Assembly (NCBI RefSeq): GCF_041381155.1
Contig: NC_091135.1
Location: forward strand, 5,101,620-5,165,619
Direction of reading: 5' to 3'
DNA: 64,000 bases
DNA from: Argopecten irradians
Lineage: Eukaryota > Mollusca > Bivalvia > Pectinida > Pectinidae
This document shows positions 18,701 through 28,639 of this stretch, piece after piece. Each line of letters opens with the position of its first letter. Position 1 is the first letter of the stretch. Under the pieces are notes generated by a model. The model had not been told where the DNA came from, did not search any database, and was given only the letters and a program-made list of their open reading frames with translations. Both the position numbers and the translations under genes were made by a program.

Positions 18701-21700
18701 CTAGACAATTATTATATCATATAGTTCTATAGTTTAAAGTGCCTCCTTTTATTTCTAAATTATGTCTTCTACATGAAATAGAAAATAAAATAAACAAGTA
18801 GAGCTTCGCTCTTCCTATGCCTTGCATGATTCATATTAAAACATCAGGCTGCGCACTTTAAGGCCTTGCCTTCAGTAGTATTATATATGTATAAGTATTT
18901 TGTTGTAGTAACTGGTTTTTATTTAATACTGCTCTTCCTTTGTGGATGCCTTAAAAATATAGATGTACTTTCTTCCCGCATGGTCCCCATACATCATTAG
19001 AAACAAATTTGTTGGTATGATTGTGAGGCATAATATATATGTATAAGTATTTTGTCGTATAAACTTATTTTTTTATCTTATACTGCTCTCCCTTTGCGGA
19101 TGCCTTTATATATATATATATACCAAATGGTATATCCGATGAATAGCATGTTAAAGATGCTCTACCGCCGACAGAGCATAAATGATATTCATCATTTGAA
19201 CAATAATTAGTTTTTAATCATGTATATATATATGCCTTATTAACACAAAAACTAATATAAAATAATTCATTTCGCCTTTGGTGCATGCGCAATCATTACT
19301 TCATTCCATATAGGATATAGTGCAACAGAATTTTTTCGGGATGCAATTAATTATTTTTCATATTTTCAACTAGAAGTAAAATTAGAAGCTCAAACTTTTC
19401 AATGGTGGTAATGGTGTAAAATAAGTAACTTTTGTAACTGAAGAAAAATACTAAATCATCTGCTCCTGCTTTTGATAGTGAAAAAATACTATTTGTCAGC
19501 GATGGAGCATCTTTGAACAAAAAATTTGTTCACTTAAATTTATTTGCTTATAAAATGTAATATGTAGCATTCAAATTTTAGTACCAGCAGCTTTGTTTTG
19601 ATAAACAACACTGCATACAAACAACAAACCAATTTTCTTTGATTTGATTATGACACATTTGAACTCATCCAATACCGTGGTTTCGAGATTCTAAAACAAT
19701 GTGGGTTAAGTACAATATACCATCGATAAGTTCCACCTTCCACTGATTATGAAGTCATGAAACTCGCATCAAATGATGACGTCATAATAACTGGATTGGG
19801 ATCTCGAAATCTTATATGTCGTATTCTATATGACTGGAAGAACTAGACTGGGGACCTCTCATACCCAAACAGAGATGTGTACAATAGGCATGTAAAATGT
19901 AAAAAGTTTTATTATTAAATATATTATCAGGTTCAAGAGGGGACAACTCACCAGTGTTTGTGAGTAACAAGTACAGCTGCAGGATTAATGTTTTGTTCTC
20001 GTAAGTAATTCTGGAAACAAAATAGTCAAAAATGACAGTCAACTTGAAATGTACATGTATCATGAGATAATCATGCTCATTAGCTATTTGAAGCCATTGA
20101 AAGATATGGGCATAGGCTAGGTGAACCCAGCTGTAACCCGAAATGAAATTTAAAATAATTTGAAAGCCTTTAACGAAAACATGCTACAGCATCAATACCA
20201 GCCCTCTTTACCTGATGGTTGATTTAATAATCAAGCAAATGTAATGACTTGGCTTCAGTTAGTATTTTTATCTAAAACAGGTTTTTGTCTGTAATGCATA
20301 CTGGTCAATGGTTTAAATAAATTGAGGCAGAATGGCAAATGAATGTCCGAATGAAAACCACTTACTTTTATGCATTTTTATTTCACCAAACCATACCATG
20401 ACATAACTTTCAGCTAGACGAAGGTGGTAAATTATCACATATACTAGTACCTAGATCACAGATGAAAATGGAAAATCTTAAAAAAGCTGAAATTTACTTT
20501 TTTCGTGAAAACTACATGGAATTATATGTACCAGATGGCTATTTTCTGAAATTCAAAAAGGCTGAAATTAGTCAATCGGCTGAAGATTTCCATCCCTGCT
20601 AGATGTAGTACCATACACTTACTATAACCGGTTCTGCATCACCTGGGTCGACCACGATGGAGGTGCCAGTCTTACCACATGTCACAATATAAGCATAATT
20701 GTCCAGCAAGATAGGGATTGGAGTAATCGTCAGGTCTAAAAATACACACAAAAAATCTTTCATCACAGACGTAACAGGAAAGAAGACAATCTATAGTAGC
20801 TAGACCTAGGTTCAAACCCCTGAAATTTCATAATGGACTGGTCTATTCACTGATTTAGAAGAGCCTAAATTTATCTTCAGGGGTAAATGAGTTCATAAGA
20901 TCATGTTCTTAGTATCCCAAAGTGGCCAACTTCAATTATATAAATTGACCTGTGTATTATAAAGACTTCTTTTAAATTTTAATATAGAGACAATTTTCAT
21001 CTGGTCCCCTTGATGGTCTTTATAGACAAGTTTCAGTTTATGTAGTAACAGCTTATTTACATGTACATCTGCAGGTCTATCAAATTATTAAAGGGACAAT
21101 TCAGTCAAGAGAACATTAAAATTTGTACATATATCGGAAAAAACACAGTTCTAATGGAAATTAGATCAGTCGGTTTTACTGTGATATGCCAGAAAAGCCC
21201 ATTGTGGTGAAATGTGTGTGAAATGTTCTAACTCACTTGCTTCCGCCATTACACATTCTGGTCGAACATCTTGTATGTGGAACCCTGTCCCTTGCTCGTA
21301 GAGTAATGCTACTTTTGTCTAGAACTGCTCAAATTGCTCTTAAGGCAGTGTGTTTACCTTATTAGGTGAATTGTCTTGCCTAAAAAATCCTTTTATCACC
21401 TCAACAGTGGTTATGTAGTTCATTTGTTTACCGTGCGTGACTTTGGCTCAGGTACGGGTACAGCGTCCATATTGTACCTGCTTAATCGTATTGATCAACA
21501 ATTTGTAATTACAATAGTATCAATTAAAATACTAAATAACAACATGGAATTGGTCAATATTTTATGTTGTATGTTTCATAAGAAATATAGAACAATACAT
21601 TTATGCCGTATTTTGCTTCTTGATTATGTAACAGAATTAGCCTGAGTGAATTGTCCCTTTAAAATAAGAACACAATGTATGAAGAGGTAGAATAAATATG

Positions 21701-23999
21701 TAACACAAGATGTCTGCTTTTATTCTGATCTACGAGAGTTCCTTCAGTTGATTCACACTCCATCACTAACAGATTGAATAAAGGGAAGGAACTCTGGTAT
21801 ATTAGAATGTACTGACAGATCGAAAGTGTAAATGAAGGGAAGGAACTCTGATACATTTCAATGATCATCTTACATGAACAATCACATAATTGTGTACCAA
21901 TATATGCACAGGAATATAGCATTTATAAGAATAATTTACTCATTCATCCCTGAAATTTCATAATGGACTGGTCTTATCTTTGATTTATTCAGGGATAATT
22001 GAACTGTTACTATTTATGTACCCACCATTGTATGACTTTGGCTGTATTACACTGTGTGTCTGGCCGTCTGGATATTTGGCCCTTGCCTTAGCTATGTCTC
22101 GTCTATGGTAAAACTTGCCAACACTTGTTCTTGAGTACAAGAAATACCTACAATATAGATACAAAACATGTATAGGCTATTATTGCAACTACTTGTAAAT
22201 TTATATGCATTTGATAAGTGCAAAATTTAAAAAAAAAGAAAAAAAAAAAAAAAAAATTTTAAGTCATATATTGTTCTACGATTTTCCGTTATTGTTAAGC
22301 AATTTTCATGCTTGGATTTTTGCATAAATTCTATCAAATTGTATTTGGTTATTAAAAACATCTGACTGAGGCCTTTAAGGCCTTACCTTATGTACCAGGT
22401 AATATAATGTTTATTATTACATAATTTGTTTACACCAATCTATATATGAAGAAATATAATATTTTCAACTATTACACCGACCGTTCAATAAAACCTTGTT
22501 ATATTGCACGGTTCGAAGTTATATTGCACGCTTCCATGGAAACGTTATATTGCACGGTTCGAGATGTTATATTGCACGGCTTTAGGAACACCTCGCTGTT
22601 GTTGTCTAGTTTTGTAGAAAACTTCCGAGGAATTACGAGTAACAGTGTGTTGCGTTATTATGACGTCACAAAGGTTCACGCTCAATTTCGCGCTGGATTT
22701 ATAGATCTCGAATCAAGCACGTCATGTAGACGTTTACAGTACCGAGTAAAGGACGGACACGATGAATGTATTAGATCAAAAGGCTGCAAGCAGGTATAAT
22801 AATGTGAAAACAGACAATAAGACATCCAAACCGGAGTTACAACGTGACGCACGTGCGTGGGCTATTCGTCAATCTTCAATAGGATATTAAGGTTTTTTTC
22901 CGTACGGTACGATATTGATGATTTTGTTAAGTGATTGTCGTATTCGTTTTATAAAAAAAATATTCAACTGAAAAATTGGTGATTATGTAATAAAACAAAT
23001 ATTCCATGGTTACTGTGCTCTAGTTCATAATATTTACCCCTCGGTGATGGTAATCAACAAATGTTATATTGCACTCGGCCTTTGGCCTCGTGCAATATAA
23101 CATTTGTTGATTACCATCACCTCGGGTTAAATATTATGAACTAGAGCACAGTAACCCATGAAATATTTGTATAATACATTGTATTATGTATATCATTTAT
23201 GAATAAGAAGAGGCCAAAGTGCCTTAACAGTCATGCGACTAATTTGTAGTTGAATAGGATAAAAATTAGATATGGTGGCATGGTTGCCATCTTGGATTTT
23301 GTATTGACTCTAAAAATAGTAACACTTTGTCAAGCCCTTGTCAGGATAATTTCAAGTAAGTTTTAGCTAAATTGCACGGGTAGAACTGGAGAACTGGAGA
23401 AGAAGTTCAAAATGTGATAAGTTTACACACGGTGCACAGCTGACAGCGCATGATCTTAGGTATTATAAGCGACATTGACGGACGAATATAATACCTACTG
23501 TGTCTGCTCACAATAACTGACGAAACATGATGGCTCTCAGTCTAGCATCTTGACCTTCGAGTCAGATGACCTAAACATATATAGTAATATAACGTTGCCG
23601 GTTTTTAATATAAGTCAGTGTGTAAGATTTAATTATTATCTTTATTTGAAAGGCCTTTCTAAACAGGTTAGGCAAAATCTTGTATATACCGAATAGTCCT
23701 GCATTTGAGTAATCATTTAGTTACCCAAATTCAAGATTCTGTGAAATGAAAATGGTTTAAATCTTCTCTTTTTTTTATAAAAAAGGCATCATAATTTCCC
23801 TATTGTCATAAAAATTAATTTTGTTAAAAATGTTTTAAACAACTTAATGCGTTTTCATTTCACAGAATAGTGCATTTGAACAAGGGTAACTAAATGATTA
23901 GTCAAAATGCAGAACTAATCCCGAGTGTTCCGGCCAACCTGCTAAAATCTTGATTTTTTCTTACCCAATTCTGAAAAGACAGCCACCTTCCTTGGCCAT
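15563..23999 (-). CDS. PNKD: PNKD-like metallo-beta-lactamase-fold hydrolase, nine exons, 323 aa
   Basis: Exons (minus strand): 23999-23965, 22147-22026, 20735-20623, 20010-19952, 18200-18108, 17746-17496, 16681-16614, 16404-16357, 15745-15563. They sum to 972 nt with every phase matching. All glyoxalase-II-type ligands are present: THKHWDH (H107, H109, D111, H112), H164 in FTPGHTVGH, D188 in FSGDHLF and H226 in WPGHEY, so the active site should hold a binuclear metal centre. The N-terminus (GYFLYSRTSVGKFYHRRDIA) and C-terminus (EEEKKYNPFLRT) match the vertebrate PNKD arrangement rather than HAGH, as I recall those families. PNKD is a poorly understood hydrolase linked in humans to paroxysmal dyskinesia. 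ATG at 23999 is chosen because it opens a short exon in frame; a four-codon upstream ORF (24041-24027) precedes it. Introns are loaded with MITEs but no exon is damaged. Confidence 0.92.
16095..16225 (+). mobile_element. SINE-like fragment in PNKD intron
   Basis: CATCCTGTTAACAGCCAGGG, then GTTGGTGGAGGAAAAACAG and CCAGTACCTGGCATCTGCCC. Related words recur at 36200-36480 and 44990-45110. Confidence 0.5.
16357..16404 (-). CDS. PNKD: PNKD exon 8
   Basis: 48 nt, phase 0 both sides, encodes DKFDWIKQQREKRLTT; donor ACG|GTAAGT. Confidence 0.88.
16614..16681 (-). CDS. PNKD: PNKD exon 7
   Basis: Completes WPGHEY (metal ligand H226) and encodes ANDNIEFACHLEPSNTAAQ; donor CAG|GTAAGT. Confidence 0.9.
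16899..17264. mobile_element. TTAA MITE family A, complete copy
   Basis: TTAA at 16899-16902 and 17261-17264 flank AGATGCTCCATCGCTGACA and its inverted partner TTGGCGGTGGAGCATCT. About 358 bp, non-coding, in PNKD intron 6. TTAA duplication is characteristic of piggyBac and Kolobok groups. Confidence 0.8.
17496..17746 (-). CDS. PNKD: PNKD exon 6 (largest; H164 and D188)
   Basis: 251 nt; acceptor TGTCTTTCCAG, donor CCAG|GTATAG. Encodes VDHGHNLEFGKLTFSVHFTP, GHTVGHVVYVLDG, FSGDHLFLGGCGRMFEG and TLVWPG. Confidence 0.92.
18108..18200 (-). CDS. PNKD: PNKD exon 5 (DH of the metal motif)
   Basis: Acceptor TGATGTATAG, donor AA|GTAAGT. Encodes DHAGGNADFKRAF and IKIFGGKHDNVPDVT, continuing THKHW from exon 4. 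Confidence 0.9.
18973..19017 (-). repeat. Duplicated exon 5 boundary (dead splice acceptor) in PNKD intron 4
   Basis: About 45 bases repeat 18184-18228: the first codons of exon 5 and the upstream intron (CCCGCATGGTCCC, ATACATCATTAGAAACAAAT). On the gene strand TATAG|GGACC has become TATGGGGACC, removing the AG. Flanking words (TATATGTATAAGTATTTTGT, GCGGATGCCTT) are also duplicated at 18888-18960 and 19030-19106. Confidence 0.7.
19151..19516. mobile_element. TTAA MITE family A, second copy
   Basis: TTAA then AGATGCTCTACCGCCGACA at the left; CAGCGATGGAGCATCT and a degraded TTGA at the right. The internal sequence is inverted relative to 16899-17264. In PNKD intron 4. Confidence 0.75.
19677..19812. 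mobile_element. Foldback element related to 541-706
   Basis: TTTCGAGATTCTAAAAC at the left matches the reverse complement of GGGATCTCGAAAT at the right. Inside are CCACCTTCCACTGATTATGA and TGACGTCA (19777), corresponding to the left half of the 541-706 element. Confidence 0.55.
19952..20010 (-). CDS. PNKD: PNKD exon 4 (THKHW)
   Basis: Acceptor TTGTTTCCAG, donor TG|GTGAGT. Encodes NYLREQNINPAAVLVTHKHW; the Trp codon is completed by exon 5. Confidence 0.9.
20623..20735 (-). CDS. PNKD: PNKD exon 3
   Basis: Acceptor GTATTTTTAG, donor ATA|GTAAGT. Encodes DLTITPIPILLDNYAYIVTC and IVVDPGDAEPVI, the first strands of the metallo-beta-lactamase fold. Confidence 0.9.
21088..21662. mobile_element. TTAA MITE family B, complete copy
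   Basis: TTAA flanks AGGGACAATTCAGTCA and its inverted partner TGAGTGAATTGTCCCT. 567 bp internal, in PNKD intron 2. An internal 89-codon ORF (21376-21645) shows no protein-family features and is taken as chance. Confidence 0.8.
22026..22147 (-). CDS. PNKD: PNKD exon 2
   Basis: Acceptor TATTGTAG, donor AATG|GTGGGT. Encodes YFLYSRTSVGKFYHRRDIAK and a stretch to SVIQPKSYNG. Confidence 0.88.
22470..23168. mobile_element. Hairpin-capped non-autonomous element in PNKD intron 1
   Basis: The left end has four closely spaced copies of GTTATATTGCAC (22498-22578). The body carries TGACGTCA (22661) and TTCACGCTCAATTTCGCGC, also found in the 7062-7600 element. The right end is a long hairpin (22999-23166). 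A 117-codon ORF (22446-22799) covers the tandem end and is not protein-like. Confidence 0.6.
22999..23166. repeat. Near-perfect hairpin, stem about 80 bp
   Basis: Arms run from ATATTCCATGGTTACTGTGC to AATGTTATATTGCAC and back with only a few mismatches; the tip is TCGGCCTTTGGCCTCG. Within PNKD intron 1, so it would be transcribed in the pre-mRNA and could form long dsRNA. Confidence 0.8.
23206..23573 (+). repeat. Dispersed repeat (AAGAGGCC), copy 3
   Basis: AAGAGGCCAAAGTGCCTTAA at the start and CTTCGAGTCAGATGACCTAAA at the end, as at 8808 and 12451, but without the tandem units. Confidence 0.6.
23965..23999 (-). CDS. PNKD: PNKD exon 1 (start codon)
   Basis: ATG at 23999; encodes MAKEGGCLFRI plus two bases; donor TTGG|GTAAGA. 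Joining to exon 2 gives RIGYFLYSRT. Confidence 0.8.
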
Positions 24000-24414
24000 G
24001 TCTGTGACTTAACAACACTTAAACAATCAATGTAAATGCATGTCGTTGGCTATTAAATATTTAACCACCGGATTTGTCACATAAACAATAAAAGATATTT
24101 GAGGAATATTCAGTTCAGCTGCTGTTTGTTGTTGTTGTTTGCACCGGAAGTATACGTGAGACACTAATACGGAAAAATAAGAAGTCGGAATAAGGAGAAT
24201 AGTTCCGTATCGTGACAAAAGGGACTGTTTTCCTTACTCTTGTTTTATTTTTAATTTACATGATCTTATTTATGGATCAATCCTTTCAAACTGCAGGATA
24301 TTTATAGGAAAGTGTGTATATTTTATTGTACGTGAATATTTACACATGATTTTGGACGTTTAATTATACTGTACCCCGAAAAATTCTTTGACACTACGTA
24401 CAATTTGTACATGT

Positions 24415-24596
24415 ACATGTATGAATGCCTTATATGGAATCACAGCGTTGGGAATTAGGAACCACTGATTGTGCATGCACCAAAAACAAAATACAAAATT
24501 CTATACAGATTGTATGTATTTTTGTGTTAATTGGACAAATGTATACACAATTATACATCAGTTATGCTCTGTCGGTGGCGGAGCATCTTAAAACAC
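24415..24596. mobile_element. TTAA MITE family A, right half only
   Basis: TGATTGTGCATGCACCAAAA, the TTTTTGTGTTAATTGGACAA word and the terminus CTGTCGGTGGCGGAGCATC followed by TTAA match family A. The left half is missing. Confidence 0.65.
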
Positions 24597-24639
24597 GTAC
24601 TTGAAAAAAGCTACATGTATGCGCCATGGGAGAAAAGGT

Positions 24640-24905
24640 GTGAAATAATTGACCCACGAGTGGAAAAGAACAAGTATGCTGAGTTGGCGAACGAATGTGG
24701 AAGAAAAGACTGGCATGAAACTTCCCGGTAGAGGTAGGTTGTCGAGGATCCCCATGATCAGCCAGTCACGCTTGAGGATGATCGGGACCCACGCCATCAG
24801 GGGACAAACGAGGAAGACTGTCGTCAGAGAGTTGGGGAAGGGAACAGAGAAAGAGAATCCCGCTGGTTGTAGATACGCAGATCTAGAGCAGAATCGAGAA
24901 TAGCT
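24640..24905 (+). pseudogene. Decayed retroelement polyprotein tail
   Basis: Across two frames it reads KYAELANECGRKDW, then VEVGCRG, then RLRMIGTHAIRGQTRKTVV and a final SRWL. This resembles a C-terminal segment (PVEVGCRGF, LG-G, SRWLW) that I recall from retroelement ORFs in marine invertebrates. Frameshifted, so non-functional. More GC-rich than its surroundings. Confidence 0.45.
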
Positions 24906-25039
24906 GGAAGCCAACTGTCCAGGAATAGGGACTGATCACCCCTACTGATCCATAATCCAGAAAGAGTTTCTACATAGAGTTTTGTACCCCTCGAAGATGG
25001 ATGGACTTGTGTGACGACGACGACTTTTGCGCAGCAACA

Positions 25040-25285
25040 CTCGTAGTTATAATAAACTTTATTTCTTTTACATCGATTACGAAACAAGTTCTACAACTTA
25101 TGCAAATCACTCTCGATGGTCCAGATGTAAGCGCGCGATGGGTCTTAGTGTGGGAGGAAACTGGAGTGCCCGGAGAAAACCTACGTGATCGAGCAGGTGA
25201 ACCTTTTCACGTCCGTGCCAGGGATCGAACCCCGGCCGGCTAGGTGAAAGGCGAGCGGCTTAACCACTACACCACCCGATCACCG
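25040..25285 (-). mobile_element. tRNA-derived SINE
   Basis: On the minus strand the head reads GATCGGGTGGTGTAGTGG (A box) and GGGGTTCGATCCCTGG (B box), followed by a conserved-looking central part (TCCGGGCACTCCAGTTTCCT) and an AATAAAGTTTATTATAA tail. The tRNA-like head and SINE layout are clear; the central segment may belong to a broad metazoan SINE superfamily. Confidence 0.8.
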
Positions 25286-25384
25286 ATCACACCAATAGTT
25301 GTATTCAGCTATTATTCTGTTATGCTTTGTCTAATATAAAATATAAAATGATGTTAATTGGTTTTTTTTGGTTTTTTTCTTCTT

Positions 25385-25518
25385 CATATAGGGTACTAAA
25401 ATATTGGAATAGTTTACCAAACAAAGTGGTGGAGGCGAAGTCACTGAAAAGTTTCAAAAGCAACCTAAATGAACACTGGAAAAACTTAACAATACAATTT
25501 GAATCAGACTGCTACTAG
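25385..25518 (+). mobile_element. LINE fragment, extreme C-terminus of reverse transcriptase ORF
   Basis: Encodes YWNSLPNKVVEAKSLKSFKS and NLNEHWKN then stop, the common RxWNxLP..V..A.S...FK end of non-LTR retrotransposon ORF2. Only this tail remains. Confidence 0.65.
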
Positions 25519-26403
25519 ATATAGGTTATTATTGAGGAAATTTATGCAGGTTCCTATGAGGTAAATTCTTATTTACCAGCGGAAATATATTAGACTCTTT
25601 GAGATTTAGTGGGAACATCTTGCAGATCTCAAACTTATCTGCTATTATACAAGTTATACAAGTACAAACTTTGAATAGCGAAGAAGATTTAGTAAGGATA
25701 TTTGCTAATCCTTCTACGAAGGAAATGATTCCATTATGATGAACTGTGCGCAAACCAAGTTACTCTAATCAGTTTAAAAAAATTAAGGACAGTCATATTA
25801 GCTAGCTTAATGCTATCGTAAAGACTGGAAAACCGTGCGAACAGTTGGATAATCATTTAATGGTTTAAGTTACTATAATATGCCCGTAAGCCCAAATAAA
25901 AAAGACAATTAATCACGCTTACCTCCCCTCCATAAAGGACAACCTATCCGCGACTGTGTTAACCTTTTATACCCATACATACAATCGATACTATATATAA
26001 TGACCAAGATATACAGGGCGACCAATAGATTTAACTAATTTTAGGTAGAATAAACTCTTTGTTATCTATGATAGTAGATAAATCCCCATTGTTAGAAAAT
26101 AATATATACTAAGTATGACACAATCATTAACATTGGCTTCCTTTAAATGATCATTGAACCACACATATCACACATATCATAGTCCCTGACGGATGTAAAA
26201 CAATAAAGCGCGCCTTTTCTGAACATAAATTTGATTACTATAGTATAGTTCCGATATCCACAACGGTAAATCATACGCATTTAGCTAATCTAATACAATA
26301 TGTTGTGTGGCCAAATACAAATTATCTCTGTAATTCACTAAAATCAAATTATCTGGTAGTATATGTCCTATAGAAATAACATATATAACAGTGAACTTAT
26401 AGA

Positions 26404-26450
<47 letters not shown>

Positions 26451-26453
26451 ATA
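26404..26453. repeat. Tetranucleotide microsatellite (AAAT)n
   Basis: About 12 uninterrupted AAAT/ATAA repeats. Confidence 0.95.
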
Positions 26454-26565
26454 TCAATACAAAATCTTTCTTCTGTCATTCAATAAACGTTTTGAGTTTC
26501 AGGTATTCACAATTTAAGATCTAATTGTTGAAACAATTTTTACACTTTTCTAAGTTGGTTTCTAG

Positions 26566-26732
26566 GCTAAGCTACTGTTGCTCTAGTGCGAAGAAGCCCG
26601 CAAATGGAGATGGTCTGAAGTTGGACGATACGGTTAGGAGTTCCAGCAATAGACAAGCATCTAACGAAATCAAAGATATAGAGCATACGACATTGAAAGC
26701 AAACATTGAAGATTCTACACCGCCAACGAATG
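26566..26732 (+). CDS. Candidate orphan exon with a MITE-derived donor
   Basis: Open sequence (LSYCCSSAKKPANGDGLKLD and on to IEDSTPPTN) with acceptor TTGGTTTCTAG and a perfect donor AATG|GTAAGT. The last 23 bases and the donor come from the family A MITE that begins at 26710. No partner exon was identified nearby, so it may be an unexpressed relic. Confidence 0.25.
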
Positions 26733-26797
26733 GTAAGTTTTATCTATTAAAAGAGTGGCAGACGGATACGTATTTTTCTTAAGTAACAAAAGTTACT

Positions 26798-27938
26798 AAT
26801 GCTAGGTTTACACTATGTTCCCGGCGACCACGGTAGCCCCGTTTGCCCGAAACGTGGTGCGCCGTGGAATTTTGGCTATTTTTGCAACTGTATTCAAGTT
26901 GAGCTAGGTCTTGTGAAGTTTTGCCACGGTCTTTTACGGTTTACGTGGTGGACCGTGGATATAGGGGAAAGTGCTGTTCCCGGAGGTTAAAGGAACACTA
27001 CGGCTTTTACACGTTTTGATCGGACTCCAATACGTTTTTCACGGTCCGCCAAGGCTTACTAGGATGAAAGTCTGATGCCGGGCTTTTTGGAGCAACTGAA
27101 ACAATATTTATTGCCGAAAATGTCATTTCAAACACGTTTTAATTACAAAATTTGTTAAAAACATATTTGGTATAAATATATAATTATTATAGCCAAGTGT
27201 TTCTACCCAAATATTTTTTCTCTACTCATTTAATCTTCCTTTTGCAATAATAGCTTTGGTGTAATTCGAGGGTTTGAATGTGTTTGATAATGACTATTCC
27301 TATTTATTAATACAAATAATTCAATGAAGTAGCAAATATGTAGCAGGCCAGGCAATGATACCCTTATCATATTTTGCTTGCAACGTAAGACCGTAATAAG
27401 ACGTAACAAGCCGTATCACGTCGGACTTTCAACCGCAACAAGCCGTAAGATGCCTTGTCAGAACGCATCAAAACGGTTTTCATCCACCTTGGCTTGCCGT
27501 AAAAACCTTGACAAACCTGGACAAAACGGCACGAAACGTGCAGCCAATCTGCATCAACCGTGATCAAACGTGGAAAAAACGCAACAGAACGTCACAAAAC
27601 TTGAAATCACCGTGAGATTCTGGGGAACGTGCTTGCTGCCCGTTCCACCACGGACCGTCTTGAAGTTCTGTTACGGCCTCGTACGCACTGTTACGTTTTG
27701 TTACGTCAATCCCGTTTTATTACGTCCTGTGGCGTTCACCATCTGTACCGTGACTGCCGTGGCAAATTTTTTGACAGTTTAAAAATCTGGCACGGCATCC
27801 ACGGTAATCACGACCGCTCACGTTTGTCTATCACGTCCTTCTGCGTTATCTCACGTTGTCTCGGTCACCACGTTTTGTCCACGGTGGCCTGAAACGGGGC
27901 TGCCGTGGCCGCCGGGAACATAGTGTAAACCTAGCATT
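26798..27938. mobile_element. 1141-bp non-autonomous DNA transposon, ACGT/CCGTGG-rich
   Basis: Perfect terminal inverted repeats of at least 28 bp beginning AATGCTAGGTTTACACTATG; 3-bp duplication ACT at 26795-26797 and 27939-27941. Unlike its AT-rich surroundings, both subterminal regions are packed with ACG, ACGT, CCGTGG and CACGG words on both strands. Several overlapping short ORFs follow from this composition and are not proteins. A 3-bp duplication suggests a PIF/Harbinger-like mobiliser; unproven. Confidence 0.8.
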
Positions 27939-28145
27939 ACTTTAAACGAATACCATCATTGAAAAGTTTTAGCTTCTTATTTTGTACATGTATCTAAAAT
28001 AATTGATTGCATTCCGTAAAACTTCTATGACACTTTGTCATATATGAAATGTAATGTACTGACTGATGCAGAAAACAAAAGCAAAACGAATCATTTTATA
28101 TGTAATTTTGTGCTAATTAGACATATTAACACGATTAAACATCAA

Positions 28146-28377
28146 GGCCCAGTTGTTCAAAGTCTGATTAGGCTAATCACAGTTTAACGATAATTTTCAA
28201 ATCAAGACAAATTTATTTCTGGTAATAGAAATTTTACAAAATTTTATAAGATATTTAAGGGTTCTTTACTTACTTGCTTTATTTAATGAAGAAATGATTA
28301 CAACTTTTGCAGTTAATGAGAAATCAAAATTTCACTAATCATGTGATTAAGCTGATCATGCTTTGAACAACCGGGCC
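28146..28377. mobile_element. MITE with GGCCCRGTTGTTCAAAG termini
   Basis: GGCCCAGTTGTTCAAAG at the left and CTTTGAACAACCGGGCC at the right; about 232 bp, AT-rich inside. Nested in the family A MITE. The duplication is at most two or three bases (AA). Confidence 0.75.
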
Positions 28378-28639
28378 AAGTTGTTGTCCAAACGATAAAT
28401 ATTGTTTATTGTTTGTCGGCGTTGGAGCATCTTAAAGCATTCGATTTACTTTCTTTGTCGCCAAAAGTGTGAACAACATTGGGATGGATTACTCTGAAGA
28501 ACGAAGAGTGCAATCACATGAACGAAGAGTGCAATCACATGCCTGTGACATTTTCTGTTCCTCAAAGTCAATTTGCTATAGAATATACAAAAACGAATGT
28601 AATTTGAAAAATATTTTGATATATTAAATGAAAATGAAA

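Larger units (their letters stand above)
26706..28435. mobile_element. TTAA MITE family A split by two later insertions
   Basis: Left terminus AGATTCTACACCGCCAACG after TTGA (26706), right terminus GTTGGAGCATC before TTAA (28432-28435). The interior matches family A, but with the 26798-27938 element and the 28146-28377 element inserted. Confidence 0.75.

Noticed and set aside
22446..22799. 117-codon ORF over the GTTATATTGCAC repeats
   Set aside because: The repeats are non-coding arms of a hairpin-capped element; the peptide has no recognisable domain.
24588..24914. 108-codon minus-strand ORF
   Set aside because: Shadow of the decayed retroelement tail, which reads sensibly (VEVGCRG, SRWL) only on the plus strand.
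27367..27892. Several overlapping ORFs of 61-87 codons on both strands
   Set aside because: They come from the GC-richer ACGT-word arrays of the 1141-bp MITE, which lack A/T-rich stop codons.
28498..28541. Two-copy direct repeat GAACGAAGAGTGCAATCACAT as a CRISPR-like or regulatory array
   Set aside because: Only two adjacent copies with no spacer pattern, in a eukaryotic genome; simple local duplication.
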